The notes below the pieces were generated by a model that ran no database searches, was not told the origin of the DNA, and worked only from the letters and a program-made list of their open reading frames with translations. Shown here in pieces: positions 25,037-34,154 of a stretch of 44,391 bases of DNA. A program made the position numbers and the translations under genes. This DNA is from an uncultured Chitinophagaceae bacterium. GTDB taxonomy: Bacteria > Bacteroidota > Bacteroidia > Chitinophagales > Chitinophagaceae. The DNA is taken from contig CALKVC010000090.1 in NCBI GenBank assembly GCA_937996595.1, forward strand, positions 1 to 44,391. Reading direction: 5' to 3'. Numbering within the stretch: position 1 is the stretch's first letter; every line of letters begins with the position of its first letter.

Positions 25037-28000
25037 TTACTGCGATAATGAAATCCTTAACTGGATACCTGCCCTTGTATTGGTGGTTGGCGCACTGGAT
25101 GAAATATATGGTATTACTTTCCTGCGGTCGTAATAAAATTTGATATTTATCCGGTTGTTGAGGAAATAGTCAATAGTCGGACTAATGGTTATTTCCTTGC
25201 TGCCGCCTGTAGCAAAATTATTATCCTGGTCGAGCCTGCTGTTTGCCGTTACGTTATCCCTGATGCGGTAATCGATACGGAAATTGATCTCATTTTCCAG
25301 TTTGGTGGAACTGGCATTTTTTGAACTCAGGAATTTGGGCCATTTCAAACCAAATGGCATGGGAAGGCCGCGTTTCCTGTAACCTGCACCAATAATGAAT
25401 TCGGTGCTCCTCACTTCACTGAGCTGGTAGTCGTACAGGCTTAAGCTCAACTGCCTGGTTTTTGTATACTCAAATTTTGCCTGCATCTGGTTTACAAACA
25501 TCATATCTATGCCAACCAGGGGAGAAAACTGTTCCTGTATGGAAACATTGGGTACCAGGAAGTATGGAATAAAATTCTTTGAAATGGTATCATAGAAAGA
25601 CGGATACCCGAACTTGGACACATCCTGGTAAAGCAATGCGGATGTAAACCCGTTCATGCTAAGATTACCGTTGTACCCGTGAGACAGTGTTACATTGGTA
25701 AACAGCTTATCCAGCGGTTTCACTTTGCTTAATCCGTTATAATCAACCTTCCAGTTTGGTTTGGGCAAAATATCTTTGAACGGATTTGATTTTGTATTCG
25801 GATTATTCTGTTTAATTAGCGCCACACTGTTTGGATCCTGCCCGGTATATGCTGCAATGAATGATGGTATCAGCACATCAACCGCATATTTTCCATATCC
25901 ATAATAATAGCCGTCTGCTCCCTGCGTCTGGCTATACGGGTTTGCTGTACCAAGACGTTTGGAAAGTATGATACGGTTATTTTCAAAAGTCTTGAATGTT
26001 TGTGAAACCCTGTTAGGGTCAAACTTTCCGAATAACGTCTTGTAAGCGATATACGTAACATCAAAACCACCGCCTGTGTAAGGGTTCAGGTGCATGAACT
26101 GTTTGGGGTTGTTTCCCGCAAAGCTGGTATCAATATACCTGAATGTTTCACTATAGTTTTTACTGAATGTTTTACTTAGGTTAACCGTTATCGTTAGGTC
26201 CCTGATTGGTTCCAGCTGTGCCGATATGGTTATCCGCTGGTCGTAATTCTGCTGGAATAACGAGTTGAATGTGGTATCCCTGGTGATGACGCCGGCCCTT
26301 CCCTTCTTATTCAGCCAGTTGGTATCCGGTTGCATACCGAGGATGAAATCGAATCCCGGCTCACTGCTCCTGAAATTTTGCCCGAAGAACTGGGTGCTGT
26401 CGGCATACCCGGGTAAACGGGTATTTCCGGTTTCAGCAATGGATAGATTAACCTGCTTCACACTGGTGAGGAGTTTACCAAACACTTTTACAACACCGCT
26501 CACATAAGGCATGGCTGTTTTGTCAACTATCCGGCGCTTTTGTAATATCCGTTTCCCGCTTTTTGTGGTTACCGAATCTTTTTTCCAGGTGATCCGGTTC
26601 TTCCATTTTTCCTTGTCCTCTTTATTGGATGGAAGGTCAAGTGCCTTCAGCCATTTAGATTTCTGGTACAACCTGGTAAAATCAAGTTGTACGGTTCCTT
26701 CTTTCTGCTGTCCGTTTTCCAGGAAATTACCCAGGTCTACCGCCAGCCTGGATGCCCCGATCCATTTGTAGGTTGCCTGGTATTTCACATTCATGGTCGT
26801 CCAGTCGAGCAGTGGCAATTTGGCCGTCGGTAATGTATAAGACAGGTTAGCTGTCTGGTAGAAAAGGGTATTGCGGCCTCCTTTAAACAGGTTGTTCCAC
26901 AACGAGTCTTTCTTAGGTTTGGTGTCTAACCTTCCTGCAGGTTCGTCTATGCGTGAATTGTTAGTGGCTGTATAATCAAAATTCAGGGAACGGGTGAAGT
27001 TCCAGCGCATGATATAGTCACGCTGGAAAGTAAAGAATTTATCATAGGTTTCCGGGATCGCATATTTGGAAGTACCTACGCTTCTTGGCCTGATGGCTCC
27101 GAACTGCCTGCTGAGGTCTGCCCGGAAACTCAGTTGAGAAGGCAGCAGGTTAAAATTGAAATCTTTCAGCAGGTCGAACCAGTGGTGTTTGGTTTTCTTA
27201 AAGATCTTCTTGAACGGTTCAATATATTTCGGCTGAGGTGCATAATTATACCCTAATGCACCACGGTGACGCGTAACCTCATTATTTTCAATAAGCGGGT
27301 TATGGCTGATGGTCTGTATATATGAATAGCTAATATCCACATTGGATATATCGTAAATGCGTGACTTTGACCCGTTCGTCTTGTTTTTCTTAACATTGGT
27401 GAAATTCAGTGTTTTGGTTGAAGTGAAGTCAACCGCAGCACTTTTTATGGAATCCCTTTCAGATTTTGATGCGGCTCCATTCAGCTTGTCCTTCAGCTTG
27501 ATATCCTGGTCATATGGATCATATTCAGGCGTGCTAACTGCCTGTGTATAACTTGCGAAAACCGGGATGGACATACCCCATTTCTTTGGCAGTAATTTTC
27601 CGATTTCAAGATTTGCTGCCACATCAAACTGGAAAAAATTATCGCGGTAGCGTTCATTCACCCTTTGTTCAAGTGTACCAAAACCTTTGGTATGAGCATT
27701 AGCTGAAACGGATAAGGTTCCCAGGTCTGCCAGGTTAACATCAACCCTGCCCAGGGCGGCATATCCGCCATTTTCGTCGAGAGAAGATAACCTGAGTTCA
27801 TTCACCCAAACTTCACCGCAGGCAGCCGGTGATTCTGTATTCTCTACGCCAAGCAGGATTCCCCTTACCTCTCCCAGGTTTGGATTCCCCATTACCGAGT
27901 ATACGTGTCCGTTAGGCTGTACTTCCCTGAATATCTGCCCGAGGGCGCTGGAAGATGAATTACGTGCCTGTTTGATCTTGGTAAGCCGGTCAAGGTTCAG

Positions 28001-31000
28001 TTCCAGTGAGTTGGAAGGGTTCCACAAGGTATCATTATATGCATCCGTATCAGGCGATCCGCCAGCATTTAGCGGGGTAAGCGTAAGCGGTATCCGAACT
28101 TCGTAATAGTTGTTTACAAAATCAGTTCCCAGCCTGATAACGGCTGTAAGGTCTTTGTCTTTTACAGATCCGGGCGGTTTTTCAGCAGCTTCAGCATGAA
28201 TATACATGGACAGTTTCCTGAACTGCCGCAGATCCCTGTTACCGAAAGTCTGGAATACCCCTTTGGCATCACCCAGTTTCAGGTTACAGAACTGCAGGCT
28301 CATCGCCTGTTCGTTTTGCAACAGGTTAACCCCGTTATTGCTTAAGGTTTGAACCCTTTGAATTTCTTTCGGGGTCCTGTATGGTAATGGGGTACGCTTA
28401 TCATTCTCTTCAATATTAACAGCCCCCACATTAAATGTTGTTCCTGAGCCCTGGGAATAGGTTCCCGTAGAGTCAATCTTATACTGGAATTTCCTCCAGA
28501 TGTTCCGGGTAAGCTGCAACAGGCCGAAACGCATCACCACGCTGTCTTCAAAATCTGTCATGAACATACGCATGAACCTGATAGATTTGAAATCAGGGAT
28601 ATTACCAATCTTGCGGTCATAGCTGGAAACCGGAATCCTGAACTGGTACCATATTTCTGAGCGGGTGGTTCCGTTAACCAGGTTAACCGGCACGCTTTTC
28701 TTATCAACGATAAAATTCTGGCCAATTTCCATTGAAGGATGGGTTGGCGGTTTTATGTCAACGATATACTGGAAATATTCTTCCACTTCGTTCAGTGTAT
28801 TGTCTTTATTCAAATCCTCAGCATCGGGATATAATGTGGCAGCAGAGGAAAATTCACTGCCTGAGTTAATGGGTGAGTTCCCGTCGGGATTATTGAAATT
28901 CTTGTAACGTGCCAGTATGCCATCATTGTCAGTAAACCTTCCATCCCGGTAATTGATGTAATTATCACTGGATGGGTCAAGCAATGCCTCCTGGTATGCC
29001 CTTGAGCCGGTTCCGAAATTGGTAGCAAGCTGGTTCAGGTATTCCTGTCTTTTAATAACTTCAGCTGTATCGCTTAACCCATCGAACCCAATATCCTGGT
29101 AAGGCCTGTCTTCCGGTGTATTGCTAAATGCATTTGTAACCTGTATGGGGTTACGGGGTACCCTTCCCCAAACAGTGGTGTCAACAGGAGCCGGTGCATT
29201 GGGGGTATTCAGCCCGTTTTCATAAAACCTTCTGCCATCCTTTAACACGTCTTCAGAAATATTTCCCAGGTTAAAATACAGTTTACCGCCACTTGAATTT
29301 ACGATATTCTCTCTGCCCGGTGTTGGGATGAAGGGGTCCTGCACCCAGAATTCGATGAACTCGATATTGGATGTTTCAAAATCTGTCTGGTCGATACTCC
29401 TCATCAGGCCACCGTATTTAGATTTCGGATTGATGAATTTTCCGTTTGCATCAATATTTGCCGGATCAGTATTGTAGTTGTACGGGCCTTTGTCACGGGG
29501 ATAATACGCCAGGTCGAAGGTAACCAACTGGCTTTCGCCAAAACCAGTTGTACGCTGCGGGAAAATCTCTTTCTGGTAAACCTGCCTCACCCTCGGATCA
29601 CTCAGTTCGGCTGCGTTGTTTGATAAGGGGTTATTTGGACCTTTGTATTGCTGCAATGTTTGCTCAACCTGGTACCAGGCTAACTTTGCCCTGTTCATAC
29701 CATACTTCAGGTCGTTATTAAGCGCCCCTTCGGGAAAAATCGGTTGTGCGTTAACGTCAGTAGCGCCTTTTGGTGTGCTGGCGAGGCTCCAGCTGATGAG
29801 CGGGAAACGAAGGTCGATACCGGACTTGCTGCCTTCAAAATCATCTATATAGATCAGTCCGTTCTGCCCCCTGCCAATCTGTGGCGCATGGCCCGGTTTA
29901 AGGTATGCTCCTTCAGCATACACATTGATAGTGGAGGGAGCCGTGGTTGAATAGAATGGCAGCTTATCAAGCAGCTTGGTGAGTCTTGGTATGTCTTTCC
30001 TGTAATTTACATCCAGTCCGTACATGGTATTACGGATAGGGTCTTCATTATAGTTAACCTTGGTGAAGAATGGCCTTTCACCTAAACGTACAATGGTACC
30101 GCCCACTGTTAGCTGTTCCTTTGCCGTGTTCTTGGCAATATATTCGAGCCTTAGCCCGAGGTAATTGCGTTGCTGTAATCCAAATGAAGCATTGTTCTCA
30201 AAATTTACCTGTACCGGCAGTCCTGCATTCAAAATGGCCTGGTTGGTTATCTTGATAGTTCCCAGGTCGTAGTTGATATCATAGTCTATGCCTTCCTGTA
30301 AGGTTCTTCCGCCCGCACTAACGGTAACGGACCCCTTGGGAATGTTATAGCCGATGCTGATGTCGGCAGAGCCGGATGTTTTTGCTGTTCCCTTTAATAC
30401 GAAGCGGTTAAGGTTTGGGAACTGTTGTGCCACAGCTTTGATGGAATCATACAGGGCATAATATAATGTGTCTTTGATATTTGGGTCTGCCGGGTTGTTG
30501 TAAATACCATCTGCCAGGTCGCGGCCAAATGGTTCCAGCACCGGAAAGATCACGCGGCTGTATTGTGAGTTTACCGTATACCCTTCCACATAATCAAAAA
30601 CGCCGTCGGGCTGCGGATCGTTCTGGCTGTTGAGCCTGTCGAGGTTTATCAGCGAAATGATTGGGGCGCCCTGGTTCTTATCACCAAAAGGTGCATATCG
30701 CTTTGCGCCAAGCCCCGGCTCCTGGTATAGCACATCCAGTTTAAAATCTGCCGGCGACAATGTTCCATAGCCGATGGTGTATACGTTTTTCAGCATCAGG
30801 TCCCATATAGGAAGATTTGTACGCTGCGAAGTGGCTTTGAGCAACTTGAGGAACAGTACTTTTTGGGTGGCAGAAGAACTATCTGGTGGAATATCCTGTG
30901 AAAATTCCCCTACCTGGAAAATCTTTCCCCGATAAGAATACTGGTATGCTATGGCCAAAACTTCATCTGTCTGCAAAGGCTGGCTTAATGATAATGTACC

Positions 31001-32359
31001 CACATCCCTGTTATAGAAATACTGGGTAGAATCGAGTTTACGGGCAAAGGTCTTTTCAAAATCCTGAACCGGGCTGAGCCCCAGGTTACTCAGGTTATTG
31101 AATATCATGGCCGGATTGCGCGAGTCGGGCTGGTTGAGTACTTTGCTGTACAGGTCATTGGTTCCGTTTGACGGAATAACCGCAGATGTAAGTACATTCA
31201 CAAATGGTGGCTGAAGGAATGGATTCACTTCTCCAAGGTCCATCAAACCTACCACATCCCTGGTTTCCGTGGTAGTTCCATTGCGATTGGTCACCCAGAC
31301 TTCCATCCGTAAAATCTGCACTTCACTTCTTACGGCAGGCAGGTTTTTTAGCAGGTTATTGTAGTTATTCCTGAAATATTGTGCCGCCAAAAAATGCCTG
31401 TTTTCTTCATATTCATCCGCTTTTATTTCAAAAGGCTGTGCGGCAGCCCCTCCCTGGAGGTTAACACTTTGGCGCTGCGATTTTTGATTGGCAAGCACCG
31501 TAGTGATATACAATTTCCCAAACTGCAATTGTGTTTTTAAACCAAATAATTGCTGGGCCCCGGGTATCAGGGTTCCTTTGGATGGAAAATTTACATTTCC
31601 GGCTTCAAAACGCTTCAGTATTTCATCATCCTTACCCGTATAATCCAGTTTCAATTGGTTATCCAGATCAAAATTGGCAAGGGTATTATAATTAATAGGA
31701 AATTTCAGTTTATCACCTATATTGGCGTTAACATTCAGTTGGGCATTCATATTGAAATCGAGCCCGCCATTTTTTCTTGCCCTTTCAGGTAATGTGGGGT
31801 TATCAATTTTTTGACCCTGGTAACCGGCCGTTATGTCAACATTTCCCTGTGGCGTTATTTCAATTTTCCCGGTACCGAATAATCGGTTAAACAGGTTATC
31901 TGTAAGTGAAAGCTTGGGTTTTATGAATTTTCCCCTGTTAAGGATGCTGGTTGTATTGGCCCGGCGCCTGAAATAGTCATTTTCTGCCTGCCTGTTCCTT
32001 AGAGACCAAAACTCATTAAATGAATAGGTTGTGGGAGTACGGTAGTACCTGTTACCTATCTTTTCGTAAATGATATATCTTTTGGTGAGGGGGTCATAGA
32101 CTACAGAATCACTAAAATTGGATGGTGTTTTAAGATCATATGTATTCCCTTGTCCACCAAACAGATAATCTCCACGCCGGTCACTAATCGGATAATGGAG
32201 GCTATCATTGCCCCTTATGATGGTTGTATCTTGAAATTGCTGAAAATCAATGCTTTCGAAATCAAATCCGGCAGCCATTGATACACTGCCTGATAATAGC
32301 AATACACCCAAAAAGCAGTTCTGCAGTATTATAAAAATTGTACTTCTGTTGAGCAACAT
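25037..32359 (-). CDS. sprA: Cell-surface/T9SS translocon protein SprA (Sov)
   Basis: SprA (Sov in Porphyromonas) is the huge outer-membrane barrel through which T9SS cargo leaves the cell, and it is required for gliding in gliding species. This 2440-residue protein matches the family in length. After a signal peptide (FLGVLLLSGSVSMAAG, about 16-31) comes SprA_N-type sequence, including the repeated barrel-like FNYNTL and YQYSYRGK segments. The family hallmark IYIDDFEGS is at about residue 836, and a second SprA_N-like block follows. The long strand-rich C-terminal half ends with RAGIQLRISLSQ. No break is seen. ruvA lies 29 bases upstream on the same strand, a gene order seen in other Bacteroidota. 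It provides the exit channel for the sorting-domain proteins in this window. Confidence 0.96.
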   Translation of the reverse strand: MLLNRSTIFIILQNCFLGVLLLSGSVSMAAGFDFESIDFQQFQDTTIIRGNDSLHYPISDRRGDYLFGGQGNTYDLKTPSNFSDSVVYDPLTKRYIIYEKIGNRYYRTPTTYSFNEFWSLRNRQAENDYFRRRANTTSILNRGKFIKPKLSLTDNLFNRLFGTGKIEITPQGNVDITAGYQGQKIDNPTLPERARKNGGLDFNMNAQLNVNANIGDKLKFPINYNTLANFDLDNQLKLDYTGKDDEILKRFEAGNVNFPSKGTLIPGAQQLFGLKTQLQFGKLYITTVLANQKSQRQSVNLQGGAAAQPFEIKADEYEENRHFLAAQYFRNNYNNLLKNLPAVRSEVQILRMEVWVTNRNGTTTETRDVVGLMDLGEVNPFLQPPFVNVLTSAVIPSNGTNDLYSKVLNQPDSRNPAMIFNNLSNLGLSPVQDFEKTFARKLDSTQYFYNRDVGTLSLSQPLQTDEVLAIAYQYSYRGKIFQVGEFSQDIPPDSSSATQKVLFLKLLKATSQRTNLPIWDLMLKNVYTIGYGTLSPADFKLDVLYQEPGLGAKRYAPFGDKNQGAPIISLINLDRLNSQNDPQPDGVFDYVEGYTVNSQYSRVIFPVLEPFGRDLADGIYNNPADPNIKDTLYYALYDSIKAVAQQFPNLNRFVLKGTAKTSGSADISIGYNIPKGSVTVSAGGRTLQEGIDYDINYDLGTIKITNQAILNAGLPVQVNFENNASFGLQQRNYLGLRLEYIAKNTAKEQLTVGGTIVRLGERPFFTKVNYNEDPIRNTMYGLDVNYRKDIPRLTKLLDKLPFYSTTAPSTINVYAEGAYLKPGHAPQIGRGQNGLIYIDDFEGSKSGIDLRFPLISWSLASTPKGATDVNAQPIFPEGALNNDLKYGMNRAKLAWYQVEQTLQQYKGPNNPLSNNAAELSDPRVRQVYQKEIFPQRTTGFGESQLVTFDLAYYPRDKGPYNYNTDPANIDANGKFINPKSKYGGLMRSIDQTDFETSNIEFIEFWVQDPFIPTPGRENIVNSSGGKLYFNLGNISEDVLKDGRRFYENGLNTPNAPAPVDTTVWGRVPRNPIQVTNAFSNTPEDRPYQDIGFDGLSDTAEVIKRQEYLNQLATNFGTGSRAYQEALLDPSSDNYINYRDGRFTDNDGILARYKNFNNPDGNSPINSGSEFSSAATLYPDAEDLNKDNTLNEVEEYFQYIVDIKPPTHPSMEIGQNFIVDKKSVPVNLVNGTTRSEIWYQFRIPVSSYDRKIGNIPDFKSIRFMRMFMTDFEDSVVMRFGLLQLTRNIWRKFQYKIDSTGTYSQGSGTTFNVGAVNIEENDKRTPLPYRTPKEIQRVQTLSNNGVNLLQNEQAMSLQFCNLKLGDAKGVFQTFGNRDLRQFRKLSMYIHAEAAEKPPGSVKDKDLTAVIRLGTDFVNNYYEVRIPLTLTPLNAGGSPDTDAYNDTLWNPSNSLELNLDRLTKIKQARNSSSSALGQIFREVQPNGHVYSVMGNPNLGEVRGILLGVENTESPAACGEVWVNELRLSSLDENGGYAALGRVDVNLADLGTLSVSANAHTKGFGTLEQRVNERYRDNFFQFDVAANLEIGKLLPKKWGMSIPVFASYTQAVSTPEYDPYDQDIKLKDKLNGAASKSERDSIKSAAVDFTSTKTLNFTNVKKNKTNGSKSRIYDISNVDISYSYIQTISHNPLIENNEVTRHRGALGYNYAPQPKYIEPFKKIFKKTKHHWFDLLKDFNFNLLPSQLSFRADLSRQFGAIRPRSVGTSKYAIPETYDKFFTFQRDYIMRWNFTRSLNFDYTATNNSRIDEPAGRLDTKPKKDSLWNNLFKGGRNTLFYQTANLSYTLPTAKLPLLDWTTMNVKYQATYKWIGASRLAVDLGNFLENGQQKEGTVQLDFTRLYQKSKWLKALDLPSNKEDKEKWKNRITWKKDSVTTKSGKRILQKRRIVDKTAMPYVSGVVKVFGKLLTSVKQVNLSIAETGNTRLPGYADSTQFFGQNFRSSEPGFDFILGMQPDTNWLNKKGRAGVITRDTTFNSLFQQNYDQRITISAQLEPIRDLTITVNLSKTFSKNYSETFRYIDTSFAGNNPKQFMHLNPYTGGGFDVTYIAYKTLFGKFDPNRVSQTFKTFENNRIILSKRLGTANPYSQTQGADGYYYGYGKYAVDVLIPSFIAAYTGQDPNSVALIKQNNPNTKSNPFKDILPKPNWKVDYNGLSKVKPLDKLFTNVTLSHGYNGNLSMNGFTSALLYQDVSKFGYPSFYDTISKNFIPYFLVPNVSIQEQFSPLVGIDMMFVNQMQAKFEYTKTRQLSLSLYDYQLSEVRSTEFIIGAGYRKRGLPMPFGLKWPKFLSSKNASSTKLENEINFRIDYRIRDNVTANSRLDQDNNFATGGSKEITISPTIDYFLNNRINIKFYYDRRKVIPYISSSAPTTNTRAGIQLRISLSQ

Positions 32360-32388
32360 CCGGTAAATCAGTTAAGGTAGATTTTTTC

Positions 32389-32976
32389 TCAAATGGCTTT
32401 TAATGCTTTTTTAATTAAAGTTTCCAAATGTACAATTCCGGGGTCTGCTAGGAGAACCTTTTTAACAGATTGCTCAGCCTGTATCCTGGATATACCTAAT
32501 GCAGTCAATGCAGTTAACGCATCCTGCTCTATTGTATTGTTTAAAACAGCAATACCGGCGCTGCTTGAAGCCGGTTGTTTTGCCACTTTGTCTTTTAATT
32601 CAAGTACAAGCCTTTCTGCTGTCTTTTTACCTATCCCTTTGATGCTTTCCATCAGCCTGGCGTTGCCTTGCAAAATGGCTGCACTTATTTCATCGGGCCT
32701 CAAAGAAGACAACATCATACGGGCAGTAGCTGCACCAACTCCGGAAACGCTTATTAACAGGAGAAACATATCTTTTTCATCCTTGCCTGAAAAGCCGAAT
32801 AATGTATGGGCGTCTTCCTTCACCTGCATATGGATATACAGTTTTCCCTCTGCTTTATCCTGTATGTCTGTATAGGTATGCAGGCTTATGTTCACTTCAT
32901 ATCCAACACCCTGTATGTCTACATATACCTGTGCCGGACTTTTAAACGTGAATTTCCCCTGCAGATAAGCATACAT
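32389..32976 (-). CDS. ruvA: Holliday-junction branch-migration protein RuvA
   Basis: RuvA binds four-way DNA junctions and loads the RuvB motor during recombination and repair. The 195-residue protein has the N-terminal OB-fold domain (MYAYLQGKFTFKSP, then DIQGVGYEVNI), tandem helix-hairpin-helix motifs (SVSGVGAATARMML at about 77-90 and SIKGIGKKTAERLVLEL at about 112-128), and a C-terminal RuvB-binding domain at about 150-195. Length is normal. It is transcribed toward sprA with a 29-base gap and diverges from fabH. A TATTTTTG box lies about 22 bases upstream of its ATG. Confidence 0.95.
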   Translation of the reverse strand: MYAYLQGKFTFKSPAQVYVDIQGVGYEVNISLHTYTDIQDKAEGKLYIHMQVKEDAHTLFGFSGKDEKDMFLLLISVSGVGAATARMMLSSLRPDEISAAILQGNARLMESIKGIGKKTAERLVLELKDKVAKQPASSSAGIAVLNNTIEQDALTALTALGISRIQAEQSVKKVLLADPGIVHLETLIKKALKAI

Positions 32977-32997
32977 AATTTCCAGTTATGACAAATC

Positions 32998-33005
32998 CAA
33001 AAATA
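32998..33005 (-). promoter_or_regulatory. Candidate -7 promoter box for ruvA-sprA
   Basis: On the minus strand TATTTTTG matches TAnnTTTG. It ends about 22 bases before the ruvA start, a fitting distance. A matching -33 TTTG is not evident, so confidence is limited. Confidence 0.4.
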
Positions 33006-33101
33006 AGGATAATTTACCAGCTTAAACCTTAAAAATAGTGTAAATGGTTTTTCCGTTAATTTTACCATCGTTTTATACAACTAAATTCAAATTATTCTTA
33101 C

Positions 33102-34100
33102 ATGCAAAAAACACATGTTGCCATTACAGCAGTTGGTGGTTATGTACCTGATTATATTCTAACCAACCAAATGCTGGAAACCATGGTTGATACAACAGAT
33201 GAATGGATTGTAACCCGAACCGGCATAAAGGAAAGAAGAGTATTAAAAGGTGAAGGGCTGGGAAGCAGCGATATGGGTGCCGAAGCGGTTAAAGACCTGA
33301 TTCGTAAAAAGAAAATAGACCCCAGTGAAATAGATTGTGTGATTTGTGCCACCGTTACGCCTGATATGTTTTTTCCTGCAACAGCCAATATCATAGCTGA
33401 TAAGGTTGGCATCGGCAATGCCTTTAGTTTTGACATTGGAGCCGCCTGTTCCGGTTTCTTATTTGCCTTAACTACCGGAGCTTCATTGATAGAAAGCGGC
33501 CGATATAAAAAAGTGATTGTTGTTGGGGTAGATAAAATGAGCAGCATTCTTGATTACAGCGACCGTACAACCTGTATCATATTTGGTGACGGGGCCGGTG
33601 CTGTGTTACTGGAAAAGAATGAAGAAGGCAACGGAATCATGGACAGCCTGTTAAAGAGTGACGGAAGTGGCCGTAAACATTTACATATGAAAGCCGGCGG
33701 TTCGGTAAAGCCTTCAACCATTGAAACCGTTCTTGCAAAAGAACATTTCCTGTACCAGGAAGGACAGGCCGTTTTCAAATTTGCCGTAAAAGGGATGGCA
33801 GATATCAGTTATGACCTGATGCAACGCAACCATTTAACGGCTGATGATGTGGCCTGGCTGGTTCCGCACCAGGCAAACCTGCGTATCATTGATGCCACGG
33901 CCAGCCGCATGGGGCTGCCAACAGAAAAAGTGATGATCAACATACAAAAGTATGGAAATACCACAGCAGGCACTATTCCGCTATGCCTTTGGGAATGGGA
34001 AAACAAATTAAAAAAGGGAGATAATATTATACTGGCCGCTTTTGGTGGCGGGTTTACCTGGGGCGCAACACTGGTTAAATGGGCTTATGATACAAACTAA
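33102..34100 (+). CDS. fabH: Beta-ketoacyl-ACP synthase III FabH
   Basis: FabH starts fatty-acid synthesis by condensing an acyl-CoA with malonyl-ACP. The catalytic triad is complete in this 332-residue protein: Cys116 in GAACSGF, His256 in VPHQANLRI, and Asn286 in YGNTTAGTIP. The N-terminus has TTDEWIVTRTGIKERR (31-46), another family signature, and the C-terminus has AFGGGFTWGA. Bacteroidota commonly carry more than one FabH, some preferring branched primers, and the preference cannot be read here. It is divergent from ruvA and followed after 54 bases by the subtilase gene on the same strand. No fatty-acid gene cluster surrounds it. Confidence 0.95.
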   Translation: MQKTHVAITAVGGYVPDYILTNQMLETMVDTTDEWIVTRTGIKERRVLKGEGLGSSDMGAEAVKDLIRKKKIDPSEIDCVICATVTPDMFFPATANIIADKVGIGNAFSFDIGAACSGFLFALTTGASLIESGRYKKVIVVGVDKMSSILDYSDRTTCIIFGDGAGAVLLEKNEEGNGIMDSLLKSDGSGRKHLHMKAGGSVKPSTIETVLAKEHFLYQEGQAVFKFAVKGMADISYDLMQRNHLTADDVAWLVPHQANLRIIDATASRMGLPTEKVMINIQKYGNTTAGTIPLCLWEWENKLKKGDNIILAAFGGGFTWGATLVKWAYDTN

Positions 34101-34154
34101 ACCCAAACAGCAGCAAACCGTTTCTTATAAGCGTAATAAATACCAATAGAAAAC

